Shown: positions 26,773 to 37,492, counted from the stretch's first letter. The stretch is DNA of 64,000 nucleotides from an uncultured Collinsella sp. (GCA_900541875.1 UQLF01000005.1:1-64000); one strand, 5' to 3'. The notes: a model not told the origin generated them from the sequence alone. Numbers and translations: made by a program.

Positions 26773-26865
26773 GAACCTCCCGGACAGGCATGAAGTGCAG
26801 CTCAACTAACGAGCGTCGGCTACAGGAGGACTATCACGCCGAGGACAGTCCCCGATATGGCGGTT

Positions 26866-27288
26866 TTACTCCTCCGGAATCGGAAACGCACGGATGAACT
26901 CTGCAGGCGAGAAGGTCTTGATGGTCGAGCGCACAAAAGCGGCGCGGTCACGCGTGATGATAAAGTCCACGCCGGCACGCTCGGCCATCGCACGGATACA
27001 GCCGTCCTCAAAGTCCGGTTCATCAGAATAGGCGGAGGTAAAACAAGCTTCTTGGTCCAGAGGCTCTACCGAGTAGCTCTTAAGGCAGTCGCGAACCACC
27101 TCGCGGGCGCACGCCTCGCCCGTCTGTTTAGTGAGAATGTAGTACGCGTCCTTGAGAGAGCAGGCCGAAACAACGCCCTCGATAAGCCCCACGTCAACGA
27201 GCCCCTTGGTCATTTGTGCAGCCCCATGCTCCGGCCGGCCCGGCAGTACACAATCGAGCAGAAAATTGGTATCGAGAAACACCCTCAT
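26866..27288 (-). CDS. PIN-domain toxin (VapC-like ribonuclease)
   Basis: Putative Mg-dependent endoribonuclease of a type II toxin-antitoxin pair. The 140-residue sequence has the PIN acidic residues: D6 in MRVFLDTNFLLD, D47, the DFEDG cluster (D92, D95) and D114 in IITRDRAAF. The ATG overlaps the antitoxin stop by four bases (ATGA), so toxin translation depends on antitoxin translation. The RNA target is unknown. Confidence 0.88.
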   Translation of the reverse strand: MRVFLDTNFLLDCVLPGRPEHGAAQMTKGLVDVGLIEGVVSACSLKDAYYILTKQTGEACAREVVRDCLKSYSVEPLDQEACFTSAYSDEPDFEDGCIRAMAERAGVDFIITRDRAAFVRSTIKTFSPAEFIRAFPIPEE

Positions 27289-27677
27289 AGGTAGCGCTCC
27301 CTCGCGACGCGCTTTTCATCTTCAACCGTCATCGTATCGAGCGGCGTTCCCTTTGGCATGTTAGCCACGATATCGAGATACTCCTGGTAGTCCTCATTCT
27401 CCGCAAGCATCTCACGGATCTCCTTCCAGGTGATCTTGGGATGCCACATCGTACCCACGTCGCGCTTGGGCTTGCCCGTGCCGCACGTCGGCTTTGCGCC
27501 CCCACGCTCCTGGGCAGCGTCATATTCCACCGTAACTGGACCTTCATAGTCGAGCGGCACGATCTTGAACAACGGCTTGCTCCGCTTGAAGACCACAACC
27601 TCCTCGCCCTCATTGGCAACCTTTTCGGCCACCTGCGTAAGGTTTTGGCGCAGTTCCGAAAACGCGACGGTAACCAT
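27285..27677 (-). CDS. Phd/YefM-like antitoxin of the PIN toxin
   Basis: 130 residues. The N-terminus MVTVAFSELRQNLTQVAEKV and the following EEVVVFKRSKPLFKIVPLD match the Phd/YefM DNA-binding fold; the remainder (about 60-130) would wrap the toxin. The start at 27677 has AGAGGAG five bases upstream, better than the in-frame ATG at 27695. Phd-type antitoxins usually repress their own operon. The tail is longer than in typical Phd proteins (about 80-90 residues). Confidence 0.82.
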   Translation of the reverse strand: MVTVAFSELRQNLTQVAEKVANEGEEVVVFKRSKPLFKIVPLDYEGPVTVEYDAAQERGGAKPTCGTGKPKRDVGTMWHPKITWKEIREMLAENEDYQEYLDIVANMPKGTPLDTMTVEDEKRVARERYL

Positions 27678-27832
27678 AACTGCTCCTCTCAACATATATC
27701 TTTACTGCTCAGTATACACGTTAATGTTAATGTTAACGTGTATAAGAATCACCACAATGGGGGCGATCAACCATTACGGGCACCTCTGCTTTGTATGAAT
27801 CTTCTATCGCTCCGGAACGACACCGCTCCGCA

Positions 27833-27892
27833 GGGTCACCCTCAGCAACCTACATGACGCAGATCATGCTGCCCGCCACCACGCCCAAATAA
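27833..27892 (+). pseudogene. Gene-end remnant, copy 2
   Basis: Encodes SPSATYMTQIMLPATTPK and TAA, closely resembling the remnant at 26674-26772, and is followed by an intact terminator. It has no start or ribosome site of its own. Confidence 0.5.
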
Positions 27893-27930
27893 AAACCTCC
27901 CGGAAAGTATCAACCTTTCCGGGAGGTTTT
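27892..27930. terminator. Bidirectional terminator between ligA and the antitoxin region
   Basis: AAAACCTCCCGGAAAG and its complement form a perfect 16-bp stem with a short loop, flanked by A- and T-runs. It can end ligA (minus strand). Confidence 0.9.
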
Positions 27931-27950
27931 CTAATTTGATTATCGATGTC

Positions 27951-30227
<2,277 letters not shown>

Positions 30228-30364
30228 TCACCATGGGGCCGAATAACCCTTTCGAACCGCACCGAATCGGCAGCCGCCAGACCGGATGGATCGCACGATC
30301 AAACCATGCCCTTGCCATTTCTAAATGATCCGTTTTCCTCCGTCCCCAACGGATCAATAAGAAA

Positions 30365-30400
30365 AGAGGGGCTGTCCCGCGTTGATGGGACAGCCCCTCT
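30365..30400 (-). terminator. Terminator of the HtrA protease gene
   Basis: AGAGGGGCTGTCCC and GGGACAGCCCCTCT, perfect 14-bp arms around eight bases. On the minus strand it is followed by TTTTCTTATTG. The 30180-30364 interval, upstream of ligA, holds no gene I can see. Confidence 0.9.
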
Positions 30401-30426
30401 GGCTTCGATATATGCGATACGGCTCG

Positions 30427-31893
30427 CTAGTAGCCCTGGCCGTAGCCTTGACCCTGGCCCTGGCCCTGCTGGCCTAACAGCTCCTCCAGGTACTGGCGCA
30501 GCTGCTCGTCGGTAATACCGCCGTTGCCGGTGTCGGTCGAACTGTCGTCCTGCTGCTGGTTCTGCAGCTCTTCATCGGAGCCTAGCTCGACGGTGACCTT
30601 CTTCTCTTCCTTGCCGCGCATGAGCGTGATCTCGACCTTTTCGCCCACCTCGTGGCTGCGGAGCGCGATGATCAGACCATCGGCGCTCGTGATCTCATCG
30701 TCGCCCAGTTTGGTGATGACGTCACCCTCCTGAATGCCGGCCTTGGCGGCAGGACCATCCTCAACGACGCTCGCCACATACGCGCCGCTATCGGTGCTCA
30801 GCTTGTTGGTGCGGGCGTTGAGCGCATTGACACTCGAAAGCGTAGCGCCCAGGTACGGATGCACCGGCGTCTTGCCGTCGATGATCTGGTCGGCAATGTT
30901 CTTGGCGTAGTTAACCGGAATGGCAAAGCCCACGCCCGAGCTGGAGCCCGAATAGCTTTCGATGAGCGAGTTGATACCCACAAGCTCGCCATTGTCGTTG
31001 ACGAGCGCGCCACCGGAGTTGCCCGGGTTGATGGCGGCATCGGTCTGGATCATGTTGGCGTAGATGGTGTTTCCACTGGTAGAGCTCATGGCCGTGGAGC
31101 GGTAGAGCGCCGAGACGATACCGGTGGAGACAGACTGCTCGTTGCCGAACGGCGAGCCGATCGCCATAACCCACTCGCCCACGTTGAGCTTGGAGGAATC
31201 ACCGATTTCGATCGGCGTGAGCTTGGAGGCGTCGGCGTCCTTGAGCTTGATGACGGCCAGGTCGCTCGAGGCATCGTTGCCCACGAACTCGGCCTCATAG
31301 GTGGTGCCGTCATCCATGGTCACCACGTACTGGTCATAGCCATCGACCACGTGGTTGTTGGTGAGGATATGGCCCTCGGTATCGAGCACCACGCCCGAAC
31401 CGACGCTGCCCGAACTATCCGACTCATCAGCAGACTGCGAAAGCGAGCCATTCTGGCTGCCGCTCGAAGTGGCGGTAATGGAAACCACGGAGGGCAATGC
31501 CTTGGCAGAAACGGCCTCGGCCAGCGTGGTGTCCTCGGAGTCAATCGTAATCTTTTGCGTCGACGAACCCGAAGCACCCGCCGTCACGGCGTTCTTGCCG
31601 CCACCGATATCGAGCGTGCCGCTCATAATGAGCGCGATGACCAGCAAGGCGCCGCACGCACAACCGGCAAGCGCCGTAATAAAGATCGGCAGCTTTTTGG
31701 TCTTGGTCTTGACCACCGTGTGCTTGTTTACAACCTGCTGGCTGCCCAGCGGCTTGCCGGTCTGCGTGTCGTAGGCCTGCACGTAGGGAATGCTGCTGTC
31801 GGCAGGCGTCGACTCCACCTGCACACGCGGCTGCTGCTGAGTCTCGCCGGCGTTGCCCGCGTCCTGGGGACGCTGGGAATCGTTCTCGCTCAT
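30427..31893 (-). CDS. HtrA/DegP-like membrane-anchored serine protease with PDZ domain
   Basis: Surface quality-control protease. The 488-residue protein has a polar Gln-rich cytoplasmic start, one membrane helix (KLPIFITALAGCACGALLVI region), a trypsin-like domain with the catalytic His of ILTNNHVVDGYD, Asp of SSDLAVIKL and Ser of GNSGGALVNDNG, a PDZ domain (about 350-440), and an unusual low-complexity tail of QGQGQGYGQGY. The start at 31893 has AAAGGA upstream. Monocistronic. Similar actinobacterial proteins are sigma or stress controlled; nothing here shows how this one is. Confidence 0.92.
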   Translation of the reverse strand: MSENDSQRPQDAGNAGETQQQPRVQVESTPADSSIPYVQAYDTQTGKPLGSQQVVNKHTVVKTKTKKLPIFITALAGCACGALLVIALIMSGTLDIGGGKNAVTAGASGSSTQKITIDSEDTTLAEAVSAKALPSVVSITATSSGSQNGSLSQSADESDSSGSVGSGVVLDTEGHILTNNHVVDGYDQYVVTMDDGTTYEAEFVGNDASSDLAVIKLKDADASKLTPIEIGDSSKLNVGEWVMAIGSPFGNEQSVSTGIVSALYRSTAMSSTSGNTIYANMIQTDAAINPGNSGGALVNDNGELVGINSLIESYSGSSSGVGFAIPVNYAKNIADQIIDGKTPVHPYLGATLSSVNALNARTNKLSTDSGAYVASVVEDGPAAKAGIQEGDVITKLGDDEITSADGLIIALRSHEVGEKVEITLMRGKEEKKVTVELGSDEELQNQQQDDSSTDTGNGGITDEQLRQYLEELLGQQGQGQGQGYGQGY

Positions 31894-31922
31894 AGCTGCG
31901 ATCCTTTCGTCTAATAACCAAA

Positions 31923-31946
31923 GGCCCGCCAAACATGTGGCGGGCC
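31923..31946 (-). terminator. Hairpin between the GlnR-like gene and htrA
   Basis: GGCCCGCCA and TGGCGGGCC, perfect 9-bp arms. On the minus strand it is followed by TTTGGTT. It lies between the htrA start and the upstream gene, near the htrA promoter. Confidence 0.65.
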
Positions 31947-32064
31947 ATCATTGTTCACGTTGAGTTGTACCCCAATATGCGGGCGAACGTGTATGAGAAC
32001 GCAATCTTTTAGGAAGGCTTAAGTTCTGCTGCAGGCCCAAAAGGAACCCGCACCTGCGTCAAAA

Positions 32065-32097
32065 CCACCACGAAGGTGCCTGCCCCCTTTGTGGTGG
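32065..32097 (-). terminator. Family C hairpin copy 5, 3' of the GlnR-like gene
   Basis: Arms CCACCACGAAGG (32065-32076) and CCTTTGTGGTGG (32086-32097), loop TGCCTGCCC, followed on the minus strand by TTTT. It starts five bases after the stop codon and is the clearest terminator of the family. Confidence 0.8.
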
Positions 32098-32101
32098 AAA
32101 T

Positions 32102-32764
32102 CTAGTCCTTAAACAGATAGCCCACACCGCGGACGGTGGTGATGTGTGCCGCGATCTGCGGGCCCACCTTGGAGCGGATGCGTCGGATGTGCACGTCGAC
32201 GGTACGCGTACCGCCGCAGTACTCAAAGCCCCACACGCGGTGCAGCAGTACCTCGCGGCTGTAGGCACGGTTGGGATGCGTCGCCAAAAAGCTCAGCAGC
32301 GAGTACTCCATCAGCGTCAGGTCGATGGGCTCGTTATCGAGTGTCACCTGGTAGGTAGCCAGGTTAATCTCGAGGTTATCGATGTTGAGCACATCGTCGG
32401 CGGCGACGGTCTCCTCCTCGCCCATCAGGCGCTGTGCGCGAGCCTTGAGCTCGTTGGGCGTCGCCGTGGGGCATACAAAGTCGGCATGCGCGTGATTCGG
32501 CAGGCGCAGGGTGCCGAGCGCCTCGTCGTCGACAATCACCAACATGGGGACGCCGCCGCGATCGTCAAGCCACTTGGCAATCTGATCGATGCGGTCGCTG
32601 CGGATACCGTCGGAATCGAGGATCAGCAGGTCAAAATCGTGCGCCGCAGTCGGCGAATCGGGGGTAGCCAGGCTCACCTCGACACCAAGGGTGGTCGTCA
32701 AGCTGCGGGCAAACTCGTGGAAGCGCGTCGTGCGCGCCATGAACAGGGCACTCTTTTCGGACAT
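32102..32764 (-). CDS. OmpR-family response regulator, GlnR-like
   Basis: 220 residues, start MSEKSALFMARTTRFHEF with TTGGAGG upstream. The receiver half is degenerate: DLLILDSDG carries a possible phospho-acceptor, but the usual acidic pocket residues near the N-terminus are missing. The C-terminal half is a clear OmpR/PhoB winged helix (LTLMEYSLLSFLATHPNRAY...VDVHIRRIRSKVG). No sensor kinase is nearby, and it lies 50 bp after glnA. Actinobacterial GlnR, the nitrogen regulator, is exactly such an orphan atypical OmpR protein that controls glnA. The nitrogen role is inferred from context. Confidence 0.75.
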   Translation of the reverse strand: MSEKSALFMARTTRFHEFARSLTTTLGVEVSLATPDSPTAAHDFDLLILDSDGIRSDRIDQIAKWLDDRGGVPMLVIVDDEALGTLRLPNHAHADFVCPTATPNELKARAQRLMGEEETVAADDVLNIDNLEINLATYQVTLDNEPIDLTLMEYSLLSFLATHPNRAYSREVLLHRVWGFEYCGGTRTVDVHIRRIRSKVGPQIAAHITTVRGVGYLFKD

Positions 32765-32814
32765 ATCGGCCTCCAAGGAAATGAGCTCAATCGTACTGGA
32801 ACAAGCCAGCGCGA

Positions 32815-34152
32815 TTAGGAGTTCGCCAGATAATGCTTGATCTCCCACTCGGTGATCGTGGACTCAAACTTATGCCACTCGTCGCGCTTCTTTTTGAGGA
32901 AGAAGCTGTGGATGTGCTCGCCGAGGGCATCCTTCATAAACTGCGAGTCCTCAAACACGTCGAGCGCCTCTTTGAGCGAGCGCGGCAGCGGCGTGTAGCC
33001 GGCCTCGACCATCTGACGGTCGGTAAGCTTGAGCGTCTCGGCCGTTGCCTCGGGCGGGAGTTCCAGCTTGCGCTCGATGCCATCGAGACCAGCCGCCAGC
33101 GTGACGGCGTTGACCAGGTACGGGTTGGCCATGGGATCGGGACTGCGAAGCTCGATGCGCGTGGACAGCTGCTTGCCGGGCTTGTAGACCGGGATGCGGA
33201 CCATGCTCGCGCGGTTGCGCAGGCCCCACGTGGCGTACTGCGGCACGGAGTCGCCACCTGTGGTGATGCGCTTGTACGAGTTGACCGTGGGGTTGGTGAT
33301 GGCGCTAATCTCGCGCGCGTGCGCCAGGATGCCGGCCATGTAGTGCTTGGCGACGTCGGAGAGATGGTACTTCTCGTCGTCCTCTCCCCAAAAGACGTTG
33401 TTGCCGTCGTGGTCGAACAGCGACTGGCACAGGAACATGGCGCTGCCATCCTCGCCCGCCAGCGGCTTGGGCATAAAGGAGGCGTGGCAACCGCTCTCGT
33501 AGGCCTGCTGCTTAATGATGAGCTTTGCCGTGGTGACGGCGTCGGACATGCTTAAGGCCTCGGCATGGCGCAGGCTCATGCCGTGCTGCGAGCGGCCGGC
33601 GGCGTGGAAGGTGTACTCCACGGGCACGGACATCTTCTCGAGCGTGAGGACCGTGTTGCGGCGCAGGTCGCGGGCGGCATCGCTCACCGAAAGATCGAAG
33701 TAGCCCACGTTGTCGAGCGGCTCGGGGGTGTGCTCGTCGGGGAAGTAGTAATACTCCAGCTCGGCGCCCACGTTAAGCAGATAGCCAGCTTTCTCGGCCT
33801 TGCGGAACATGCGGCGCAACGCATCGCGCGGATCGCCGGCGAAGGGCCTGCGGTCGGGGGTGCACACGTCGCAGAACACGCGGGCGACGCCGTTGTGGCT
33901 CGGGCGCCACGGCAGAATCTGGAAGGTCGAAGCATCGGGAAACGCCAGCATGTCGGCTTCCTCGGGCGTGGCAAAGCCCTCGATGGCCGAGCCGTCAAAG
34001 CCAATACCCTCCTCAAAAGCGACCTCGAGGTCCTCGGGGCTAATGGCAAAGTTCTTGAGGCGGCCGAGAATGTCGACAAACCACAGACGCACAAAGCGGA
34101 TGTCACGCTGCTCTACGGAGCGGAGTACGTAATCGATGTTCTGCTGGTTCAT
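32815..34152 (-). CDS. glnA: Glutamine synthetase, type I
   Basis: Makes glutamine from glutamate, ammonia and ATP. The 445-residue sequence opens with the GS N-terminal domain (DIRFVRLWFVDILGRLKNF) and GFDGSAIEGF, and has the metal/ammonia site region VGAELEYYYFPDE, HAAGRSQHGMSL and the C-terminal catalytic region. Length fits the GSI-alpha type without the adenylylation insert and tyrosine loop, so feedback rather than covalent control is likely. AAAGGGG precedes the ATG. Followed by the GlnR-like regulator. Confidence 0.96.
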   Translation of the reverse strand: MNQQNIDYVLRSVEQRDIRFVRLWFVDILGRLKNFAISPEDLEVAFEEGIGFDGSAIEGFATPEEADMLAFPDASTFQILPWRPSHNGVARVFCDVCTPDRRPFAGDPRDALRRMFRKAEKAGYLLNVGAELEYYYFPDEHTPEPLDNVGYFDLSVSDAARDLRRNTVLTLEKMSVPVEYTFHAAGRSQHGMSLRHAEALSMSDAVTTAKLIIKQQAYESGCHASFMPKPLAGEDGSAMFLCQSLFDHDGNNVFWGEDDEKYHLSDVAKHYMAGILAHAREISAITNPTVNSYKRITTGGDSVPQYATWGLRNRASMVRIPVYKPGKQLSTRIELRSPDPMANPYLVNAVTLAAGLDGIERKLELPPEATAETLKLTDRQMVEAGYTPLPRSLKEALDVFEDSQFMKDALGEHIHSFFLKKKRDEWHKFESTITEWEIKHYLANS

Positions 34153-34286
34153 GTCGCTCCCCTTTCTTTCGGGCGGGTTTCGACTGGTCTATATCGCAGA
34201 TACTATCGCAGAAAAATGTTTCCGCAGGGTTAAAGCGTATCAAGCGCTCAAAAAACGTGCGCGAACAGGCCGTTGCGAACGAGCGG

Positions 34287-35309
34287 CTAGCGCGAGGTCG
34301 AGGCGCGGTGTTCGATGTGGCCGGGGATCTCGATGCGCTTAGGGGCGAGCTTTGCCGCATCGCCCACCGTAGTGGTAACGACGTCGATGCGCTCGGACAG
34401 GCGCTCGACTACGCGCTTGGCAATGGTAAGGGTGTCTTGCGCGGCCGTGGTCACACCGCCAAAGAGCACGTGGTTCCAAGGGTAATCGTCAAACGTCGCG
34501 ATCTTGAGGCCAGCCGGCAACGAGGGCCCCAGCTGTGCCAGCGCCTCGGTCAAACGCAGGAAAACCAGGCCGTTGACGGCAATGAGGCCGAGCTTTTTGC
34601 CCGCATAGCCGCGGATGGTCTCGCCCAAGCGGCCAACGCCCGTGGCGCCACCGTCGGCCAGGATGACGACCTCGCCCGCAAGGCCGCGTCGCGAAAGCTC
34701 GTCGACAAAGGCCTCGGCGCGCTCGCGACGCACGGGACTGTCGTCGCTTGCCTCGGTGAGCAGGCACAGGCGCTCGCTGCCAGCGGCGGCCAAGGCATCT
34801 ACCAAGCCGGCAACTAGCTCGCGGTTGTTAGAGGTCACCAGATCGACACCGCCGTCGGCAACATCGCGGTCGAGCAACACAACGGGCAAGCGTCCCGCGG
34901 CAGCGGCGATGGCCTCGTCGTTACCACCGCAGGTATTGACGACCAGGCCATCCACGCCAGCGTCGATAAGCCTGGTGAGCGACTCCGCTTCCTTAGCGGG
35001 GTCGTTACCACTAATGGCCGTCATGAGCGAGCAGCCGCGCGCGGCGGCGCTGGCGGAAAGTCCTTCGAGCATGGCGCTCGAGAACGGGTTGGCGATGTCG
35101 GCCAGGATCACGCCGATGAGGTTGGTGCGCGAGCTGCGCAGATTGCGCGCGGCGGCACGCGGGCGATAGCCGGTGCGCTCGATAACCGCCGCGATGCGAG
35201 CACGGGTTTCCTCGGTCATTTGCCCGGGGCGGTTGTTGAGATAGCGCGAGACCGTGGCCGGACTCACGCCCGCCTCGGCGGCAATGTCCTTGATTCTCAT
35301 CTGCGCCAT
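34287..35309 (-). CDS. LacI-family regulator, probable KDG/kdgK regulator
   Basis: 340 residues with a LacI helix-turn-helix (MRIKDIAAEAGVSPATVSRYLN) and a periplasmic-binding-protein-like effector domain. The chosen start is 35309 with GGGG before it; ATG at 35300 is possible. It is transcribed divergently from kdgK, and the shared region has two copies of AAACCGATTTC-type operators. Repression of kdgK-eda relieved by KDG or its phosphate is the simplest inference. Confidence 0.82.
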   Translation of the reverse strand: MAQMRIKDIAAEAGVSPATVSRYLNNRPGQMTEETRARIAAVIERTGYRPRAAARNLRSSRTNLIGVILADIANPFSSAMLEGLSASAAARGCSLMTAISGNDPAKEAESLTRLIDAGVDGLVVNTCGGNDEAIAAAAGRLPVVLLDRDVADGGVDLVTSNNRELVAGLVDALAAAGSERLCLLTEASDDSPVRRERAEAFVDELSRRGLAGEVVILADGGATGVGRLGETIRGYAGKKLGLIAVNGLVFLRLTEALAQLGPSLPAGLKIATFDDYPWNHVLFGGVTTAAQDTLTIAKRVVERLSERIDVVTTTVGDAAKLAPKRIEIPGHIEHRASTSR

Positions 35310-35395
35310 AACGCACCCCGTTTCCCAATTGTCGGCGATCTGAGCCATTTTAGGCATTTTTTTAAAAATCTCGGTTGCAAAACGCTGTAGGTGAG

Positions 35396-35440
35396 TATAC
35401 TACAACTCGAAACGAAACCGATTTCGTAAACCGATTTCGG
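35396..35440. promoter_or_regulatory. kdgK promoter with two LacI-type operators
   Basis: TATACT (35396-35401) is the likely -10. Directly downstream lie ACGAAACCGATTTCGT (35412-35427) and AAACCGATTTCGG (35428-35440), both centred on CG as LacI-family operators are. Binding would block early transcription of kdgK. Confidence 0.7.
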
Positions 35441-35443
35441 TGA

Positions 35444-35501
35444 GCGTTGGCACGCAGGTGCAAAGACGCACCCTACCGTCTTGGCACCTGCGTGCCAACG
35501 C
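35444..35501. repeat. Perfect 18-bp hairpin in the kdgK leader
   Basis: GCGTTGGCACGCAGGTGC (35444-35461) and its exact complement (35484-35501), with a smaller inner stem AAGACG/CGTCTT and loop CACCCTAC. It lies in the 5' untranslated region of kdgK, 43 bp before the start codon. No T-run follows. It could stabilise or regulate the transcript. Confidence 0.8.
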
Positions 35502-35544
35502 CATATCAAAGGTGTACGCACGAGCAAGAAGGAGCTACGCGACC

Positions 35545-36579
35545 ATGGGTAAAACGGTTCTTACCTTCGGCGAGATCATGATGAGGCTATCGCCCAAAGA
35601 CCACCTGCGCATTGAGCAGGCGGCCGAGTTTGATGTCCGCTACGGCGGCGCCGAGGCAAACACCGCGCTTTCCTTGGCCTACCAGGGCGACAAGGCCGCT
35701 TACGTCTCCGTTGTCCCGGCCAACCGTCTGGGCGAGTGCGCTCTGCGTTCGCTTAAGGCTTACGACGTCGACACCACGCGCGTCGTGCGTCAGGGCGACC
35801 GCCTTGGCTCCTATGTCTTTGAGGTCGGTGCCTCGCAGCGCGGCAATGGTTGCGTCTACGACCGCAAGTACTCTGCCATCAACATGGCCAAGCGCGACGT
35901 CTTTGACTGGGACGAGATCCTCAAGGGCATCGATGTCTTCTATTTCTCCGGCGTGACGCCCGCTGTCTCCGACGAGATGGCCGCTGCGTGCAAGGATGCC
36001 CTCACCGCTTGCCGCGCCAAGGGCATCACCACCGTATGCGACGTCAACTATCGCGGCAAGATGTGGTCGCCCGAAAAGTCGCAGGCCACCATGAAGGAGC
36101 TCCTGCCGCTCGTCGACATCTGCATCGCCAACGACGAGGACGCACCCGCCGGCCTCGGCATGACCTGCGTCTCCGGCTCCCTTGCCCACGGCATCGAGGA
36201 GCGCGACACCTACGTCGAGATGGCCCGCCAAATCTGCGCCGAGTACGGCTGCAAGAAGGTCGCTTCGGTCGTCCGCAACATCTCCTGCGTCGAGCGCTCC
36301 ATCTGGATGGGCATGCTCTATGACGCCGAGAGCGGCGAGCACTGGTTCTCCCCTGCTCACGACGTTCACGTGCTCGAGGGCGTTGCCGCCGGCGACGCTT
36401 TCAACGCCGGTTTGGTCCATGCCCTCATCAACGACTTTGGCCCGCAGGTCGCCGTCAACTACGCGATTGCAGCCTCGATCCTCAAGCTCACCATCAAGGG
36501 CGATTCCAACTTGGTGACCGCAGGCGAGATCGCAGCCGTGGCATCCGCCGCCGACGGTGGCACCCGCGTCGCGCGCTAG
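35545..36579 (+). CDS. kdgK: 2-dehydro-3-deoxygluconokinase (PfkB family)
   Basis: Phosphorylates KDG to KDPG with ATP. The 344-residue PfkB-family kinase has the N-terminal GEIMMRLSP, the first signature YGGAEANTALSLAYQG, and the catalytic GVAAGDAFNAGLVH near the C-terminus. The ATG at 35545 has AAGGAG ten bases upstream. It sits upstream of eda, so the pair forms the lower arm for both galacturonate and gluconate-type breakdown. The PfkB family is broad, but context makes KDG the best substrate. Confidence 0.88.
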   Translation: MGKTVLTFGEIMMRLSPKDHLRIEQAAEFDVRYGGAEANTALSLAYQGDKAAYVSVVPANRLGECALRSLKAYDVDTTRVVRQGDRLGSYVFEVGASQRGNGCVYDRKYSAINMAKRDVFDWDEILKGIDVFYFSGVTPAVSDEMAAACKDALTACRAKGITTVCDVNYRGKMWSPEKSQATMKELLPLVDICIANDEDAPAGLGMTCVSGSLAHGIEERDTYVEMARQICAEYGCKKVASVVRNISCVERSIWMGMLYDAESGEHWFSPAHDVHVLEGVAAGDAFNAGLVHALINDFGPQVAVNYAIAASILKLTIKGDSNLVTAGEIAAVASAADGGTRVAR

Positions 36580-36593
36580 TCCGTCTCCATTCC

Positions 36594-36633
36594 GCGGGCC
36601 GCAGCTTTCCAATCCCATACCCCTGCGGCCCGC
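36594..36633 (+). terminator. Strong hairpin after kdgK
   Basis: GCGGGCCGCAG (36594-36604) and CTGCGGCCCGC (36623-36633), perfect 11-bp arms, 14 bp after the kdgK stop. There is no T-run. A second hairpin (36649-36661 with 36676-36688) follows; the loops share CCA.TCCCAT. Confidence 0.55.
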
Positions 36634-36701
36634 TCCCCGATTCCTCCGGCCGGGCAAAACCACCAGTCCCATTCCGGTTTTGTCTGGCATTCCCTACACG
36701 A

Positions 36702-36782
36702 CTGGTCGAGCAGCCGGTTTTGGAATTGCTTGAACCCCAAGCAGTGCCTCCGATAACCAATCCAAAATCGGCTCCTGACCAG
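36702..36782 (+). repeat. Long hairpin in the eda leader
   Basis: CTGGTC...AGCCGGTTTTGGAATTG (36702-36728) pairs imperfectly with CAATCCAAAATCGGCT...GACCAG (36758-36782). It lies about 50 bp before the eda start and may tune expression of eda relative to kdgK. Confidence 0.6.
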
Positions 36783-36832
36783 CATATTTGGCAATCACGC
36801 GCCTATGCGCGCCATACATCGAAAGGAACATT

Positions 36833-37474
36833 ATGTTCGATCAGTTCTACACCACGCTTGAGTCCCTGGGTATCGTGCCGGTCGTCGTGCTCGACAAGGT
36901 CGAGGACGCTGCTCCGCTCGCCCACGCCCTTATGGCAGCTGGCATGAAGTCCGCCGAGGTCACCTTCCGCACCGCCTGCGCCGCCGAGTGCATCGCCGCT
37001 ATGGCCGAGGCCGAGCCCGAGATGTGCGTTGGCGCCGGCACCGTCCTGACCGTCGAGCAGGTTGAGCAGGCCCGCGCAGCCGGTGCCAAGTTCATCGTCT
37101 CCCCGGGTTACAACGAGGACGTCGTGAAGCACTGCATCGACATCGACCTGCCTGTCCTTCCCGGCACCGTGACCCCCTCCGAGGTCACCGCAGCCGAGAA
37201 CCTGGGCCTCAAGGTCACCAAGTTCTTCCCCGCGTCCCAGTATGGCGGTCTGAACACCATCAAGGCCCTCGCCGCTCCGTTTGTCGGTCACCGCTTTATG
37301 CCTACCGGCGGCGTGAGCACTGCCAACGTCGAGGAGTACCTGAGCTCCTCTGCCATCATCGCCTGCGGTGGCACCTGGATGGTCAAGCCGGCCCTGTTTT
37401 CCGACGGCGACTTCTCCAAGGTCGAACAGATCGCCCGTGAGGCCATGGACGTCGTCAAGAAGGTCCGCGGCTAG
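36833..37474 (+). CDS. eda: KDPG aldolase (bifunctional 4-hydroxy-2-oxoglutarate/KDPG aldolase)
   Basis: Splits KDPG into pyruvate and glyceraldehyde 3-phosphate. The 213-residue TIM barrel has AEVTFRT with the catalytic Glu, GAGTVLT, the Schiff-base lysine in VTKFFPA, and the MPTGGV phosphate-binding loop. Start at 36833 with AAAGGA five bases upstream. Terminator at 37493-37524. Confidence 0.94.
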   Translation: MFDQFYTTLESLGIVPVVVLDKVEDAAPLAHALMAAGMKSAEVTFRTACAAECIAAMAEAEPEMCVGAGTVLTVEQVEQARAAGAKFIVSPGYNEDVVKHCIDIDLPVLPGTVTPSEVTAAENLGLKVTKFFPASQYGGLNTIKALAAPFVGHRFMPTGGVSTANVEEYLSSSAIIACGGTWMVKPALFSDGDFSKVEQIAREAMDVVKKVRG

Positions 37475-37492
37475 GTTTAGCTCTCTATCGTG

